DNA of 64,000 nucleotides, taken from positions 1 through 64,000 of the forward strand of contig NZ_AKJM01000009.1 of assembly GCF_000282335.1 (NCBI RefSeq), in the 5' to 3' direction. Below are positions 28,821 to 39,076 of the stretch, one piece after another (the first letter of the stretch is position 1; every line of letters starts with the position of its first letter). Source of the DNA: Pseudomonas sp. GM48 (lineage in GTDB: Bacteria; Pseudomonadota; Gammaproteobacteria; Pseudomonadales; Pseudomonadaceae). Under the pieces are notes generated by a model that searched no databases, was not told where the DNA came from, and saw nothing but the letters and a program-made list of their open reading frames with translations. The position numbers and the translations under genes are program-made.

Positions 28821-29555
28821 GTGACCCAGCTGACATTGCTGTGCCTGCCCTATTCGGGCGCGAGTGCCATGGTCTATAGCCGCTGGCGGCGCAAGCTACC
28901 GCAGTGGCTCAAGCTGCAACCGGTGGAGCTGCCGGGGCGGGGGGCGCGCTATGGCGAGCCCTTGCACACCGACATGCGGCGCCTGGCGCTGCAACTGGCC
29001 CAGGAACTGAAAGCCACGCTCAAGGCACCGTACGCGTTGTTCGGGCACAGCATGGGCGCGCTGCTGGCCTGCGAGATGGCCCACGCGTTTCGCTCACTGG
29101 GTTGCCCGGAGCCGGTGGCGCTGTTCGCTTCGGGCACCGCCGCGCCGACGATGCGCGCCGATTACGATCGTGGTTTTGCCCAGCCCAAAACCGACGCCGA
29201 ACTGATCGAGCAACTGCGCACACTCAACGGCACCAGCGAAGAGATCCTGGCCAACGAAGAACTGATGAGCCTGACCCTGCCGGTGCTGCGTGCGGACTTC
29301 CTGTTGTGCGGGCGTTTCGAACCGCTGCAGCGACCCCTGCTCAAGTGCCCGGTGCATGTACTCGGCGGCAAGAACGACCGCGCCACCACCGAGCAATTGA
29401 TCGGCTGGAGCAAGGAAACCCGTGGCAGTTTTTCGCTGGACATGCTGGCGGGCGGGCACTTCTTCATCCATGAGCATGAAGCGAAAGTGCTGCGGGTGAT
29501 CAAGGATCAGCTTGAGGTGCATCATCGGCGGCACTCCATGGCGGTCACTGCCTGA
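28821..29555 (+). CDS. Type II thioesterase of NRPS system (PvdG-like)
   Basis: This 244-residue alpha/beta-hydrolase is a stand-alone editing thioesterase that removes wrong or stalled acyl groups from NRPS carrier domains. The nucleophile motif is GHSMGA, the N-terminal family strand is LLCLPYSGASA, and the catalytic histidine lies in GGHFFIHEH near the C-terminus. The GTG start at 28821 is chosen because GAGGT lies 7 bases upstream, and an ATG further up would run back into the REP and promoter. It lies just upstream of the NRPS operon with its own predicted PvdS promoter. It is like PvdG, which in other species sits beside pvdL. Confidence 0.87.
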   Translation: MTQLTLLCLPYSGASAMVYSRWRRKLPQWLKLQPVELPGRGARYGEPLHTDMRRLALQLAQELKATLKAPYALFGHSMGALLACEMAHAFRSLGCPEPVALFASGTAAPTMRADYDRGFAQPKTDAELIEQLRTLNGTSEEILANEELMSLTLPVLRADFLLCGRFEPLQRPLLKCPVHVLGGKNDRATTEQLIGWSKETRGSFSLDMLAGGHFFIHEHEAKVLRVIKDQLEVHHRRHSMAVTA

Positions 29556-29564
29556 CTCGGTCAG

Positions 29565-29653
29565 TGTGGGAGCGGGCTTGCTCGCGAAAGCGGTGTATCA
29601 GACGCTATGCATGTGACTGACACACCGCCTTCGCGAGCAAGCCCGCTCCCACA
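29565..29653. repeat. REP pair (inverted)
   Basis: TGTGGGAGCGGGCTTGCTCGCGAA and its inverse lie between the thioesterase gene and the NRPS promoter. Confidence 0.9.
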
Positions 29654-29718
29654 TTTTGAACTGCAACAACCACGGTTTTTCGTGTTTTACCCTCCCTCCT
29701 GATACTTGTTCCCATCCG

Positions 29719-29742
29719 CTAATTTTTCCCGCCTGCATTCGT
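29719..29742 (+). promoter_or_regulatory. Candidate PvdS (iron-starvation) box of NRPS operon
   Basis: CTAAT-N16-CGT is followed by TT and an AT-rich start region. It differs by one base from the PvdS -35 consensus TAAAT and lies 49 bases before the NRPS start codon. Confidence 0.55.
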
Positions 29743-29790
29743 TTTATAGGGACGACGCGCCTTTGCGCCTACTGATGCGGATGCCGATAG

Positions 29791-32700
29791 ATGAATGCTG
29801 AAGACTCCTTGAAACTTGCTCGCCGGTTTATCGGGTTGTCCCTGGAAAAGCGCCAGATGTTCCTTGCGGCCTTGGACAAGGAGGGCGTGGATTTCGCCCG
29901 TTTTCCGATTCCGGCCGGCATCGGGGCCGAGGATCGCCAGGCGTTGTCGTACGCCCAGCAACGCATGTGGTTCCTCTGGCAGCTGGACCCGCACAGCGGC
30001 GCCTACAACCTGCCGGGCGCGGTGCGGTTGACCGGGCACTTGAATCTATCGGCGCTGGAGCAGGCGTTCGCCAGCCTGGTGGCGCGGCATGAAACCCTGC
30101 GCACGGTGTTCCAGCGTCAGGTCGACGGCAGCTTGCAGCAAGTGCCTGCCACGGCGCCGCTGCTGATCGAACAAGTGGATTTCAGCGCACTGCCCGCCGA
30201 GGAACGCGAACGGGCCGTGGCGCACACCGCAGAGCAGCAATCGATGCTGCCATTCGATCTGGCGACCGGCCCGTTGCTGCGGGTCACTTTGCTCAAACTC
30301 GCCGAACAAGAGCACGTCCTGTTGCTGACCCTGCACCACATCGTGTCGGACGGCTGGTCGATGAACGTGCTGATCGACGAATTCATCCGCTACTACGATG
30401 CCTTCGATGCGGGCATGCAACCGCAACTGGCGCCATTGCCGATCCAGTACAGCGACTACGCCTTGTGGCAGCGCCGCTGGCTGGAGGCGGGCGAGCAGGC
30501 GCGGCAACTGGCGTACTGGCAGGCGCAACTGGGCGATGAACATCCGGTGCTGGAATTGCCCCTGGATCATTCGCGCCCGGCCATGCCGAGCTATCGCGGC
30601 ACCCGCTACGAATTCGCGGTCGAAGCGCAACTGGCCGAACAACTGCGCAGCGCCGCGCAGAAGCACAACATCACCTTGTTCATGCTGTTGCTCGGCGCCT
30701 TCAACGCGTTGCTGCATCGCTACACCGGGCAAACCGACATTCGCGTCGGCGTGCCCATCGCCAGCCGCAACCGTGCGGAAATCGAAGGCCTGATCGGCTT
30801 TTTCGTCAATACCCAGGTGCTGCGTACCCAGCTGGACGGCCAGACCCGGGTCGACGACTTGCTGCGCGCCGTCAAGGAAACCGCCCTCGGCGCCCAGGCC
30901 CATCAGGACCTGCCGTTCGAGCGTCTGGTCGAAGCGTTGAAACTGGAGCGCAGCCTCAGTCACACGCCGTTGTTCCAGGTGATGTACAACCACCAGCCGC
31001 ACGTGGCCGACATGGCGTCGGTCAGCACCGCCTCCGGCCTGGTGCTGGGCAGCATCGACTGGCAAAGCCGCACCACCCAGTTCGACCTCACCCTCGACAC
31101 CTGGGAGAAGGGCGGAAAGCTGCACGCCGCGCTGACCTACGCCAACGACCTGTTCGAAGCCGACACAATCGCGCGCATGGCCCGGCACTGGACGCGCCTG
31201 CTGCAGGCGTTAGTCGAGGATTCGACGCAAAAAATCGGTGAGTTGCCGATGCTGAGCGCAGATGAACATCAGGTGCTGGTGCAGGACTGGAACCGCACCG
31301 CTGCGGTCTATCCCGTCGAACAGTGCATGCATCAGCTGATTCAGGCCCAGGCCCGACGCACGCCCGAGGCACCGGCGCTGGTGTTTGGCGAGCGCCAGTT
31401 GAGCTACGCGCAACTCGATGCCCGCACCAACCAGCTGGCCAATTGCCTGCGCGAGCAGGGTGTTGGCCCGGATGTGCTGGTGGGGATCTGCGTCGAGCGT
31501 TCGCTGGAAATGGTGATTGGCCTGTTGGCCATTCACAAGGCCGGTGGTGCCTACGTACCGCTGGACCCGGAGTACCCGGGCGAACGTCTGGCCTACATGA
31601 TCGACGACAGCGCGATTGGCCTGCTGCTCACGCAAAGCACCCTGATCGGCGCGCTGCCCACCGACGGCGTCAAGGTCATCGCCCTGGATCAGCAGCACGA
31701 CTGGCTCGACGGCTACAGCGAAACCTGCCCGCTGGTAGAGGTGCATCCGTTGAACCTGGCCTATGTGATCTACACCTCCGGTTCCACCGGTAAGCCTAAA
31801 GGCGCCGGCAACAGTCACGCGGCACTGGTCAACCGCTTGTGCTGGATGCAACAGGCATACGGAATCGATGGCAGCGATTCGGTGTTGCAGAAAACCCCGT
31901 TCAGTTTCGACGTTTCGGTCTGGGAGTTCTTCTGGCCGCTGATGACCGGCGCGCGTCTGGTGGTGGCGCCACCGGGCGCACATCGGGAACCGGCGCAGTT
32001 GATCCGCCTCATCGCTGACCACGGCATCAGCACGCTGCACTTTGTGCCGTCGATGCTCCAGGCGTTCATCCACGAACCAGGCGTCGAGGCGTGCACCGGC
32101 CTCAAACGCATTGCTTGCAGTGGTGAAGCCTTGCCGCTGGATGCGCAATTGCAGGTGTTCAAAAAACTGCCGGGTGCCGGGTTGTACAACCTGTACGGCC
32201 CGACCGAGGCGGCCATCGACGTGACCCACTGGACCTGCGTCGACGAAGGCGCCGACAGCGTGCCCATTGGCCGGCCCATCGCCAACCTGCGCACCCATGT
32301 GCTGGATGCGCAATTGCTTCCGGTTCCGGCCGGCGTGGCAGGGGAGTTGTACCTCGGCGGTGCCGGGCTGGCGCGCAGTTATCACCGGCGTCCGGCACTC
32401 ACTGCCGAGCGTTTCGTACCGTGCCCGTTCCACGATGGCGCGCGTTTGTACCGCACCGGCGACCGCGTGCGACAGCGTACCGACGGCGTGATCGAATACC
32501 TCGGTCGCCTCGACCATCAAGTCAAATTGCGCGGCCTGCGCATCGAGCTGGGAGAGATCGAAACCCGCCTGATGCAGCATGACCTGGTGCGCGAGGCCGT
32601 GGTGTTGGTGCAGGGCGGCAAACATTTGGTGGCGTATCTGGTGCTGGAAAACGCCGACGCCGATGCGCAGTGGGCGCAAACCCTCAAGGCCTGGCTGCTC

Positions 32701-35700
32701 GGCAGCCTGCCAGAATACATGGTGCCCACTTACCTGATGCCGCTGGATGCCTTGCCGGTGACCGCCAACGGCAAGCTCGACCGCAAGGCCTTGCCGCAAC
32801 CGGACGCCGCACCGCAACAGGTGTTCGTCGCACCGCAAGATGCCATGCAGGCCACGTTGGCGCAGATCTGGCAGGACGTATTGGGCACGGAACCTGTGGG
32901 CCTCGAAGACAACTTCTTCGAACTCGGCGGCGACTCGATCATTTCCATCCAGGTGGTCAGCCGCGCCCGTCAGGCCGGCATTCGCCTCAGTCCACGGGAT
33001 CTGTTCCAGTACCAGACCGTGCGCAGCCTGGCGTTGGTCGCGGTGTTCGACAGCCGCAGCACTATCGATCAAGGCCCGGTCAGTGGCGAGGTGATCCTGA
33101 CCCCGGCGCAGCATTACTTCTTCGAACAAGCCATCGCCCAGCGTCAGCACTGGAATCAGTCGCTGCTGCTGACGCCCCGGGAAGCGCTGGATCCGCAAGT
33201 GTTGGATAGGGCGCTGGTCGCCGTGATCAACCACCACGACGCCTTGCGCCTGCGCTTCATCGACGGTGCCGAAGGCTGGCGCCAACACCATGCGCCGCAG
33301 GTCGAATCCGCTGGATTGTGGCTGCGTCGGGCGTCTTCGGCCGAAGCCCTGACCGCCCTGTGCGATGAAGCGCAACGCAGCCTCGATCTGGCGCACGGGC
33401 CGCTGCTGCGCGCCTTGCTGGTCAACCTCGACGATGGCAGCCAGCGCCTGTTGCTGGTGGTCCATCACCTGGCGGTGGACGGGGTGTCGTGGCGGGTGTT
33501 GCTCGAAGACTTGCAACAGGCTTACCGGCAAGTGGCGCTGCCCGAGAAAACCAGCGCCTATCAAGCCTGGGCCACGCACCTGCAACAGCATGCCGGCACC
33601 TTGTCTGGGCAAATGTCGTACTGGCAGGCGCAAACGGCGGATGCCCGGGACCTGCCGTGTGATAACCCGCAGGGCAGCTTGCAGCAGCGCCACGGGCACA
33701 AGATCGAATCGAAACTGGACGCCGAACTGACCCGCCGGTTGCTGCAACAGGCCCCGGCGGCCTATCGCACCCAGGTCAATGATCTGTTGCTCACCGCGTT
33801 GGCGCGGGTTATCTGCCGCTGGAGCGGGCAGGGCTCGACGTTGATCCAGCTCGAAGGCCACGGCCGCGAAGGCCTGTCCGACGACCTCGACCTGAGCCGC
33901 ACCGTCGGCTGGTTCACCAGTCTGTTTCCCGTGCGCCTGCAACCCGAGGCCGGGGCGGCGCATTCGATCAAGTCGATCAAGGAACAACTGCGCGCCATCC
34001 CCGGCAAAGGCCTGGGCTATGGACTGCTGCGCTATCTCGGTGAACCGGCGCAGCGGCAATCGCTGCAAGACTTGCCGGCACCACGCATCACCTTCAACTA
34101 CCTGGGGCAGTTCGACCGTCAGTTCGATGAGGCTGCGCTGTTCGCCCCGGCCCCGGAAAGCGGCGGCCAGGCCCAGGGCGATGATGCGCCGCTGGCCAAC
34201 TGGCTGACCGTGGAAGGCCAGGTCTATGGCGGGCAGCTCTCGCTGCAATGGGGCTTCAGCCGCGACATGTTCGCCGAGTCCACGGTGCAGCTACTGGCCG
34301 ATGCCTACGCCGAAGAGCTCAAGGCACTGATCGAACATTGCTGTGCGACAACGCCAGGTCAGGTCACGCCGTCGGACTTCCCACTGGCGCGCATCAGCCA
34401 GCGGCAACTGGACGCCTTGCCCGTCGCCGCGCCAGCCATCGAGGACGTGTACCCGCTGACGCCGATGCAGCAGGGCATGCTGTTCCACACTCTCTACGAA
34501 CCCCAGGCCGAGGCCTACATCAATCAATTGCGCCTGGACATCCAGGGGCTGGAACTGGCGGCATTCGGCCGGGCCTGGCAAGCGGCGATCAACCGACACG
34601 ACATCCTGCGCAGCAGCTTCCACTGGCTGGGGCTTGAGTGCGCGCATCAGGTGATTCATCGCCAGATCGACCTGCAACTGCAAGTGATCGAAGCGGCCGA
34701 CCTCGACCTCGATGCACTGGCCGCCGAGGAGCGTAGCCGTGGCTTCGAACTCGGCGCCGCGCCGTTGTTCCGCCTGGTGCTGGTGCGCCGCGGCACTGAA
34801 GACTGGCATCTGATCTACACCAGCCATCACATCCTCATGGACGGCTGGAGCAACGCGCAGTTGCTTGGCGAAGTGATCCAGCACTATGCCGGCCAGACGC
34901 TGGCCACGCCGTTGGGGCAATACCGCGATTATCTGGGCTGGATTCAACTGCAACCGTTACTGGCCGCCGAGCAGTTCTGGAAGCAAGCACTGGTGCCACT
35001 GGAGACGCCGACGCTGCTGGCGCAAGCCTTGCCGGCGCCGGTCGATGGCCACGGCATGGGCGAACATCAATTGACCCTTGAGAGCGCCGCGCTACAGCGC
35101 CTGGGTGATTTCGCCCGGCAGCAGAAAATTACGCTCAATACGTTGCTGCAAGGCGCCTGGGGCCTGTTGTTGCAGCGCTACACTGGCCAATCCTGCGTGG
35201 CGTTTGGCGCAACCATTGCCGGACGCTCCGCGCCGCTGCCGGGCATCGAGCAGCAGTTGGGGCTGTTCATCAACACCTTGCCGATCATTGCCAGTCCGCA
35301 CGCGGGGCAGTCGGTGGCCCAGTGGCTCAACCACCTGCAAGCCCTGAACCTGAGCCTGCGCGAATTCGAACATGTGCCGCTGTACGACATTCAGGGCTGG
35401 GCCGGACAGCAGGGGGCGCTGTTCGACAGTCTGCTGGTGTTCGAGAACTTCCCGGTGGCCGAAGCCCTCAAGCGAGGGGCGCCGGCAGGCCTGACTTTCG
35501 GCGAGCTGCACAATCACGAAATCACCAGCTACCCGCTGACCCTGGGCATCGAAGTCGGTGCCAGCTTGCGTCTGGATTTCAGTTTCGACCGGGCCAGATT
35601 CAGTGCTGTGCAGATCAGCCAGTTGGGCACCAGTCTGTTGCAGGTGCTGGAGCAATTCGTCGCGCAGCCACAACAGGCATTGGGCGCGGTCAGCTTGCTG

Positions 35701-38700
35701 GACCCCGAGGCCCGGGCAAAAGTGTTGGCTTATTGCCGTCCGCCTGCGCCGCAAATCGATAGCCCGCTGCTGGCCCATCAGCGCTTCGAGCAACAAGCGG
35801 CACGCACGCCCGATGCGCTGGCCGTGATGGTCGGCGACGAGCGCCTGACCTATGCCCAGCTCAATGCGCAAGCCAACCGGCTCGCCCATCGCCTGCGCGC
35901 CCACGGTGTGGCGCCGGGGCAGCGGGTTGGCCTGTCGGTGCGGCGCAATGCGCAGATGATCGTCAGCCTGATGGCCATCCTCAAGTCCGGCGCCGGTTAT
36001 GTGCCGCTCGATCCGGATTACCCGGCCGAGCGTCTGGCCTACATGATCGAAGACAGCGGCATGGATCTGCTGCTGGCGCAACCGGGGTTGCTCACCGATG
36101 TAGCGCTGCCGCAAGGTTTGCCGCGCCTGGCGCTGGAGTCGGGCGCTGACAGTTACTCCACTGAAAACCCGACGAACCTCGCCAGCACCGAAGACCTCGC
36201 ATATCTGATCTACACCTCCGGTTCCACCGGACGCCCGAAAGGTGTGTGCCTGGCCCACGCCGCATTGCGCGAGTTTTGCGTGATCGCGGCGGACTATTCG
36301 CAACTCACCCCTGAAGACCGTGTGCTGCAATTCGCCACGTTCAGCTTCGACGGCTTTGTCGAACAGTGCTATCCGCCGCTGTGCGTGGGCGCAGCACTGG
36401 TGATGCGCGGCGATGAGCTGTGGGACACCGACACCCTCTACCGCCAGATCATCGAGCACGGCGTGACCCTGGCCGACCTGCCGGCGGCCTACTGGTTCCT
36501 GCTGGCTCAGGAGTGGGCCACCCAGCCTCAGCGAAACAAGGGGCGACTGCGTCAGGTCCACGTCGGCGGCGAGGCCATGTCCCTCGAAGGCCTGAAGCTG
36601 TGGTACGCGGCGGGGTTGGGTGAGGTGCGTTTGCTCAACACCTATGGGCCGACCGAAGCCACGGTGGTGTCCAGCACCCACGAATGCACGTTGGCCGATA
36701 CTCGCAACCACGTCGGCGTGCCCATCGGCAAAGCATTGCCGGGACGTGCGTTGTATGTGCTGGACAGCGAAGGGCACCTGCTGCCGACCGGTTGTGTCGG
36801 CGAGTTGTGTATCGGCGGCGATGCCGGCCTTGCCCAGCGTTATCACCAACGTTCGGGGTTGAGCGCCGAGCGCTTCATCGCCGATCCGTTTTCCACCACG
36901 CCGGGTGCGCGGCTGTACCGCAGCGGCGACTTGGCGCGCTATCGCGAAGACGGTGCGCTGGAATACCTGGGGCGTATCGATCATCAGGTGAAAATCCGTG
37001 GTTTCCGGGTCGAACTGGGTGAGCTCGAAGCGCACCTGCAAGGCCTGCCGATGATCAGCGAAGCTGCGGTGCTGGTGCACGAGGGCGTTGGTGGCAAGCA
37101 ATTGATCGGCTATGTGGTGCCGGCCAAGGCAGGGCTGCTGGCAGTTGATGCGCGCCAGCTCAACGACACCGTGCGCCGCGCCTTGGGCGAGCGCCTGCCG
37201 GATTACATGCTCCCAACACAACTGGTGTTGCTGGCCGCGTTACCGCTCAACCGCAATGGCAAACTCGACCGCGCCGCGTTGCCGGCTCCGCAACTGTGGG
37301 AGGTCGAGGCTGGCAGCGCGCCCCAAGGTGCACTGGAAATCGAACTGGCGCAGATCTGGCAGCAGGTGTTGCAGGTCAGTCGCGTCGACCGCGGAAACAG
37401 CTTCTTCGAGTTGGGCGGGCATTCGTTGTTGGCGACGCAAATCGTCTCGCAGATCCGCCAGCGCCTGGGCCTGTCGGTGAGCCTGCGCAGCCTGTTCGAA
37501 CATCCGCGTCTTGAGGATTTCGCCGCTCAGGTGCAGACGCTGCAACACAGCTGTGAACGCCCGGCGCTGGTTGCGGACACCTCTGGCGAACGCCAGCCGT
37601 TGTCCTTTGCCCAGCAGCGCTTGTGGTTCCTGTGGAACCTGGAGCCGGACAGTTCGATGTACAACATGCCGGGTGCCTTGCGCTTGCGCGGCGAGTTGAA
37701 TCTGGCGGCCTTGCGCCAGACCTTCGAAACCCTGGTGCAGCGTCACGCGGTGTTGCGCACCACCTTTTACGAAGAGGACGGCCAGACCTGGCAGCGGGTG
37801 CATCCGCATCTGCCGTTGAGTTTTGTCGACAGCGACCTGCGGCATCTGCCGGCACCGGACGTCGAAGCGCAACAACTGGCCCGCGAGGAAGTCGCCCGGC
37901 CATTCGACCTGCGCCACGGTCCGTTGCTGCGGGTGCGGGTGTTGCGGGTCGCGGACGACGAGCATGTGCTGTTGCTGACGGTGCATCACATCGTCGCCGA
38001 TGACTGGTCGTTCCGCCTCCTGATCAATGAATTCGTCACGCTGTATCCAACCCTCAGTCGTGGCGAAACTCCGCAACTGCCGGCGCACAGCGTGCAGTAC
38101 GCCGACTTCGCCAAATGGCAGCGCCAGTGGCTGGAGCAGGGCGGCGAGTTGCAACGCCAGCTCGATTACTGGCAGCAGCGCCTCGCTGAACCTCTGGTCG
38201 TGCTGGAGTTGCCCGCCGATGGCGACCGGCGCACGGCGCAAGCAGGTGCCAGTGCGCATTTCACCTTCAGTGTCGAACTCAGCCAGCAGTTGCGCGACTT
38301 TGCCCAACAGCGCGATCTGTCGCTGTTCATGCTGCTGCTGGCCGGTTTCACCCTGGTCCTGCGCCAGCGCACCGAGGTCAGTCGTGTGCGCATCGGCACC
38401 GATATCGCCAACCGAAATCAAGCCGAGCTTGAAGAAATGGTCGGCTTCTTCGTTAACCAATTAGTACTGCAAATCGACGTTGATGCCGGGCAGTCGGCGG
38501 CGCAATTGCTGGACGCCTGTCGCCGAGCGGTGCTGGAGGCTTCGGACCATCAGGACCTGCCGTTCGAGCGACTGGTGGAGGCCTTGCGCCTGCCGCGCCG
38601 GGCCGGACGTTCGCCGCTGTTCGACATCAAGCTGATTTACCAGGAAGGCGTTGGTCGCTTGCCCTCGATGGATGGGTTGCAAGTGGAGGATTTTCCGTCC

Positions 38701-39024
38701 GGGCGTCAGGCCGCCGAAATCGGCATGGTCGCAGCGTTCTACAACGATGGACAGCACATCCACCTGAGCTTCGAGACACCGGCCGGCCAGTACCTGCCGA
38801 GCACGCTGGAATGTTTGTTCGAACAGATTCAGGCGGTGCTCGAAACGCTGATTAGTGCCGATGAGTTGCAGGTTGGCGAGTTGCTCAACCTGGCCGCCGA
38901 TGTGCAGCGCCGTGCCGATGTGCGCTTGAACGAGCAACGCAAGGCCTTGCTCGGCGGCGCGATGGCGATCAAGCGGCGCTCGGCGATCCGGGGTGTGCCA
39001 ACCGTGCAATCGACGGCGGACTGA
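29791..39024 (+). CDS. Pyoverdine-type NRPS 1: C-A(Ser)-T-E-C-A(Lys?)-T-C
   Basis: This 3077-residue peptide synthetase starts MNAEDSLKLARRFIG, typical of pyoverdine synthetases of the PvdI/PvdJ type. Domains in order: an LCL-type condensation domain (about 50-480, HHIVSDG near 182), adenylation A1 (510-995), carrier T1 (serine about 1049, GGDS type), epimerisation E (1085-1530, HHLAVDG near 1225), DCL-type condensation (1548-1980, HHILMDG near 1679), A2 (2000-2510), T2 (near 2540, GGHS type) and a final LCL-type condensation domain (2590-3030). By eye, A1 pocket residues read D-V-W-H-A-S-L-I-D, a serine-type code. A2 reads D-G-E-D-H-G-T-V-V, which I associate with lysine in pyoverdine synthetases. 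The last condensation domain has HHIVADD instead of HHxxxDG and has no A domain after it, so it must serve the next protein. Predicted output is D-Ser-Lys. Confidence 0.93.
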   Translation: MNAEDSLKLARRFIGLSLEKRQMFLAALDKEGVDFARFPIPAGIGAEDRQALSYAQQRMWFLWQLDPHSGAYNLPGAVRLTGHLNLSALEQAFASLVARHETLRTVFQRQVDGSLQQVPATAPLLIEQVDFSALPAEERERAVAHTAEQQSMLPFDLATGPLLRVTLLKLAEQEHVLLLTLHHIVSDGWSMNVLIDEFIRYYDAFDAGMQPQLAPLPIQYSDYALWQRRWLEAGEQARQLAYWQAQLGDEHPVLELPLDHSRPAMPSYRGTRYEFAVEAQLAEQLRSAAQKHNITLFMLLLGAFNALLHRYTGQTDIRVGVPIASRNRAEIEGLIGFFVNTQVLRTQLDGQTRVDDLLRAVKETALGAQAHQDLPFERLVEALKLERSLSHTPLFQVMYNHQPHVADMASVSTASGLVLGSIDWQSRTTQFDLTLDTWEKGGKLHAALTYANDLFEADTIARMARHWTRLLQALVEDSTQKIGELPMLSADEHQVLVQDWNRTAAVYPVEQCMHQLIQAQARRTPEAPALVFGERQLSYAQLDARTNQLANCLREQGVGPDVLVGICVERSLEMVIGLLAIHKAGGAYVPLDPEYPGERLAYMIDDSAIGLLLTQSTLIGALPTDGVKVIALDQQHDWLDGYSETCPLVEVHPLNLAYVIYTSGSTGKPKGAGNSHAALVNRLCWMQQAYGIDGSDSVLQKTPFSFDVSVWEFFWPLMTGARLVVAPPGAHREPAQLIRLIADHGISTLHFVPSMLQAFIHEPGVEACTGLKRIACSGEALPLDAQLQVFKKLPGAGLYNLYGPTEAAIDVTHWTCVDEGADSVPIGRPIANLRTHVLDAQLLPVPAGVAGELYLGGAGLARSYHRRPALTAERFVPCPFHDGARLYRTGDRVRQRTDGVIEYLGRLDHQVKLRGLRIELGEIETRLMQHDLVREAVVLVQGGKHLVAYLVLENADADAQWAQTLKAWLLGSLPEYMVPTYLMPLDALPVTANGKLDRKALPQPDAAPQQVFVAPQDAMQATLAQIWQDVLGTEPVGLEDNFFELGGDSIISIQVVSRARQAGIRLSPRDLFQYQTVRSLALVAVFDSRSTIDQGPVSGEVILTPAQHYFFEQAIAQRQHWNQSLLLTPREALDPQVLDRALVAVINHHDALRLRFIDGAEGWRQHHAPQVESAGLWLRRASSAEALTALCDEAQRSLDLAHGPLLRALLVNLDDGSQRLLLVVHHLAVDGVSWRVLLEDLQQAYRQVALPEKTSAYQAWATHLQQHAGTLSGQMSYWQAQTADARDLPCDNPQGSLQQRHGHKIESKLDAELTRRLLQQAPAAYRTQVNDLLLTALARVICRWSGQGSTLIQLEGHGREGLSDDLDLSRTVGWFTSLFPVRLQPEAGAAHSIKSIKEQLRAIPGKGLGYGLLRYLGEPAQRQSLQDLPAPRITFNYLGQFDRQFDEAALFAPAPESGGQAQGDDAPLANWLTVEGQVYGGQLSLQWGFSRDMFAESTVQLLADAYAEELKALIEHCCATTPGQVTPSDFPLARISQRQLDALPVAAPAIEDVYPLTPMQQGMLFHTLYEPQAEAYINQLRLDIQGLELAAFGRAWQAAINRHDILRSSFHWLGLECAHQVIHRQIDLQLQVIEAADLDLDALAAEERSRGFELGAAPLFRLVLVRRGTEDWHLIYTSHHILMDGWSNAQLLGEVIQHYAGQTLATPLGQYRDYLGWIQLQPLLAAEQFWKQALVPLETPTLLAQALPAPVDGHGMGEHQLTLESAALQRLGDFARQQKITLNTLLQGAWGLLLQRYTGQSCVAFGATIAGRSAPLPGIEQQLGLFINTLPIIASPHAGQSVAQWLNHLQALNLSLREFEHVPLYDIQGWAGQQGALFDSLLVFENFPVAEALKRGAPAGLTFGELHNHEITSYPLTLGIEVGASLRLDFSFDRARFSAVQISQLGTSLLQVLEQFVAQPQQALGAVSLLDPEARAKVLAYCRPPAPQIDSPLLAHQRFEQQAARTPDALAVMVGDERLTYAQLNAQANRLAHRLRAHGVAPGQRVGLSVRRNAQMIVSLMAILKSGAGYVPLDPDYPAERLAYMIEDSGMDLLLAQPGLLTDVALPQGLPRLALESGADSYSTENPTNLASTEDLAYLIYTSGSTGRPKGVCLAHAALREFCVIAADYSQLTPEDRVLQFATFSFDGFVEQCYPPLCVGAALVMRGDELWDTDTLYRQIIEHGVTLADLPAAYWFLLAQEWATQPQRNKGRLRQVHVGGEAMSLEGLKLWYAAGLGEVRLLNTYGPTEATVVSSTHECTLADTRNHVGVPIGKALPGRALYVLDSEGHLLPTGCVGELCIGGDAGLAQRYHQRSGLSAERFIADPFSTTPGARLYRSGDLARYREDGALEYLGRIDHQVKIRGFRVELGELEAHLQGLPMISEAAVLVHEGVGGKQLIGYVVPAKAGLLAVDARQLNDTVRRALGERLPDYMLPTQLVLLAALPLNRNGKLDRAALPAPQLWEVEAGSAPQGALEIELAQIWQQVLQVSRVDRGNSFFELGGHSLLATQIVSQIRQRLGLSVSLRSLFEHPRLEDFAAQVQTLQHSCERPALVADTSGERQPLSFAQQRLWFLWNLEPDSSMYNMPGALRLRGELNLAALRQTFETLVQRHAVLRTTFYEEDGQTWQRVHPHLPLSFVDSDLRHLPAPDVEAQQLAREEVARPFDLRHGPLLRVRVLRVADDEHVLLLTVHHIVADDWSFRLLINEFVTLYPTLSRGETPQLPAHSVQYADFAKWQRQWLEQGGELQRQLDYWQQRLAEPLVVLELPADGDRRTAQAGASAHFTFSVELSQQLRDFAQQRDLSLFMLLLAGFTLVLRQRTEVSRVRIGTDIANRNQAELEEMVGFFVNQLVLQIDVDAGQSAAQLLDACRRAVLEASDHQDLPFERLVEALRLPRRAGRSPLFDIKLIYQEGVGRLPSMDGLQVEDFPSGRQAAEIGMVAAFYNDGQHIHLSFETPAGQYLPSTLECLFEQIQAVLETLISADELQVGELLNLAADVQRRADVRLNEQRKALLGGAMAIKRRSAIRGVPTVQSTAD

Positions 39025-39076
39025 TTCAGTCGGCGGTGCTTTTCAGCGCCGCCGTCAACATTTTCTGGAGGGGTTT

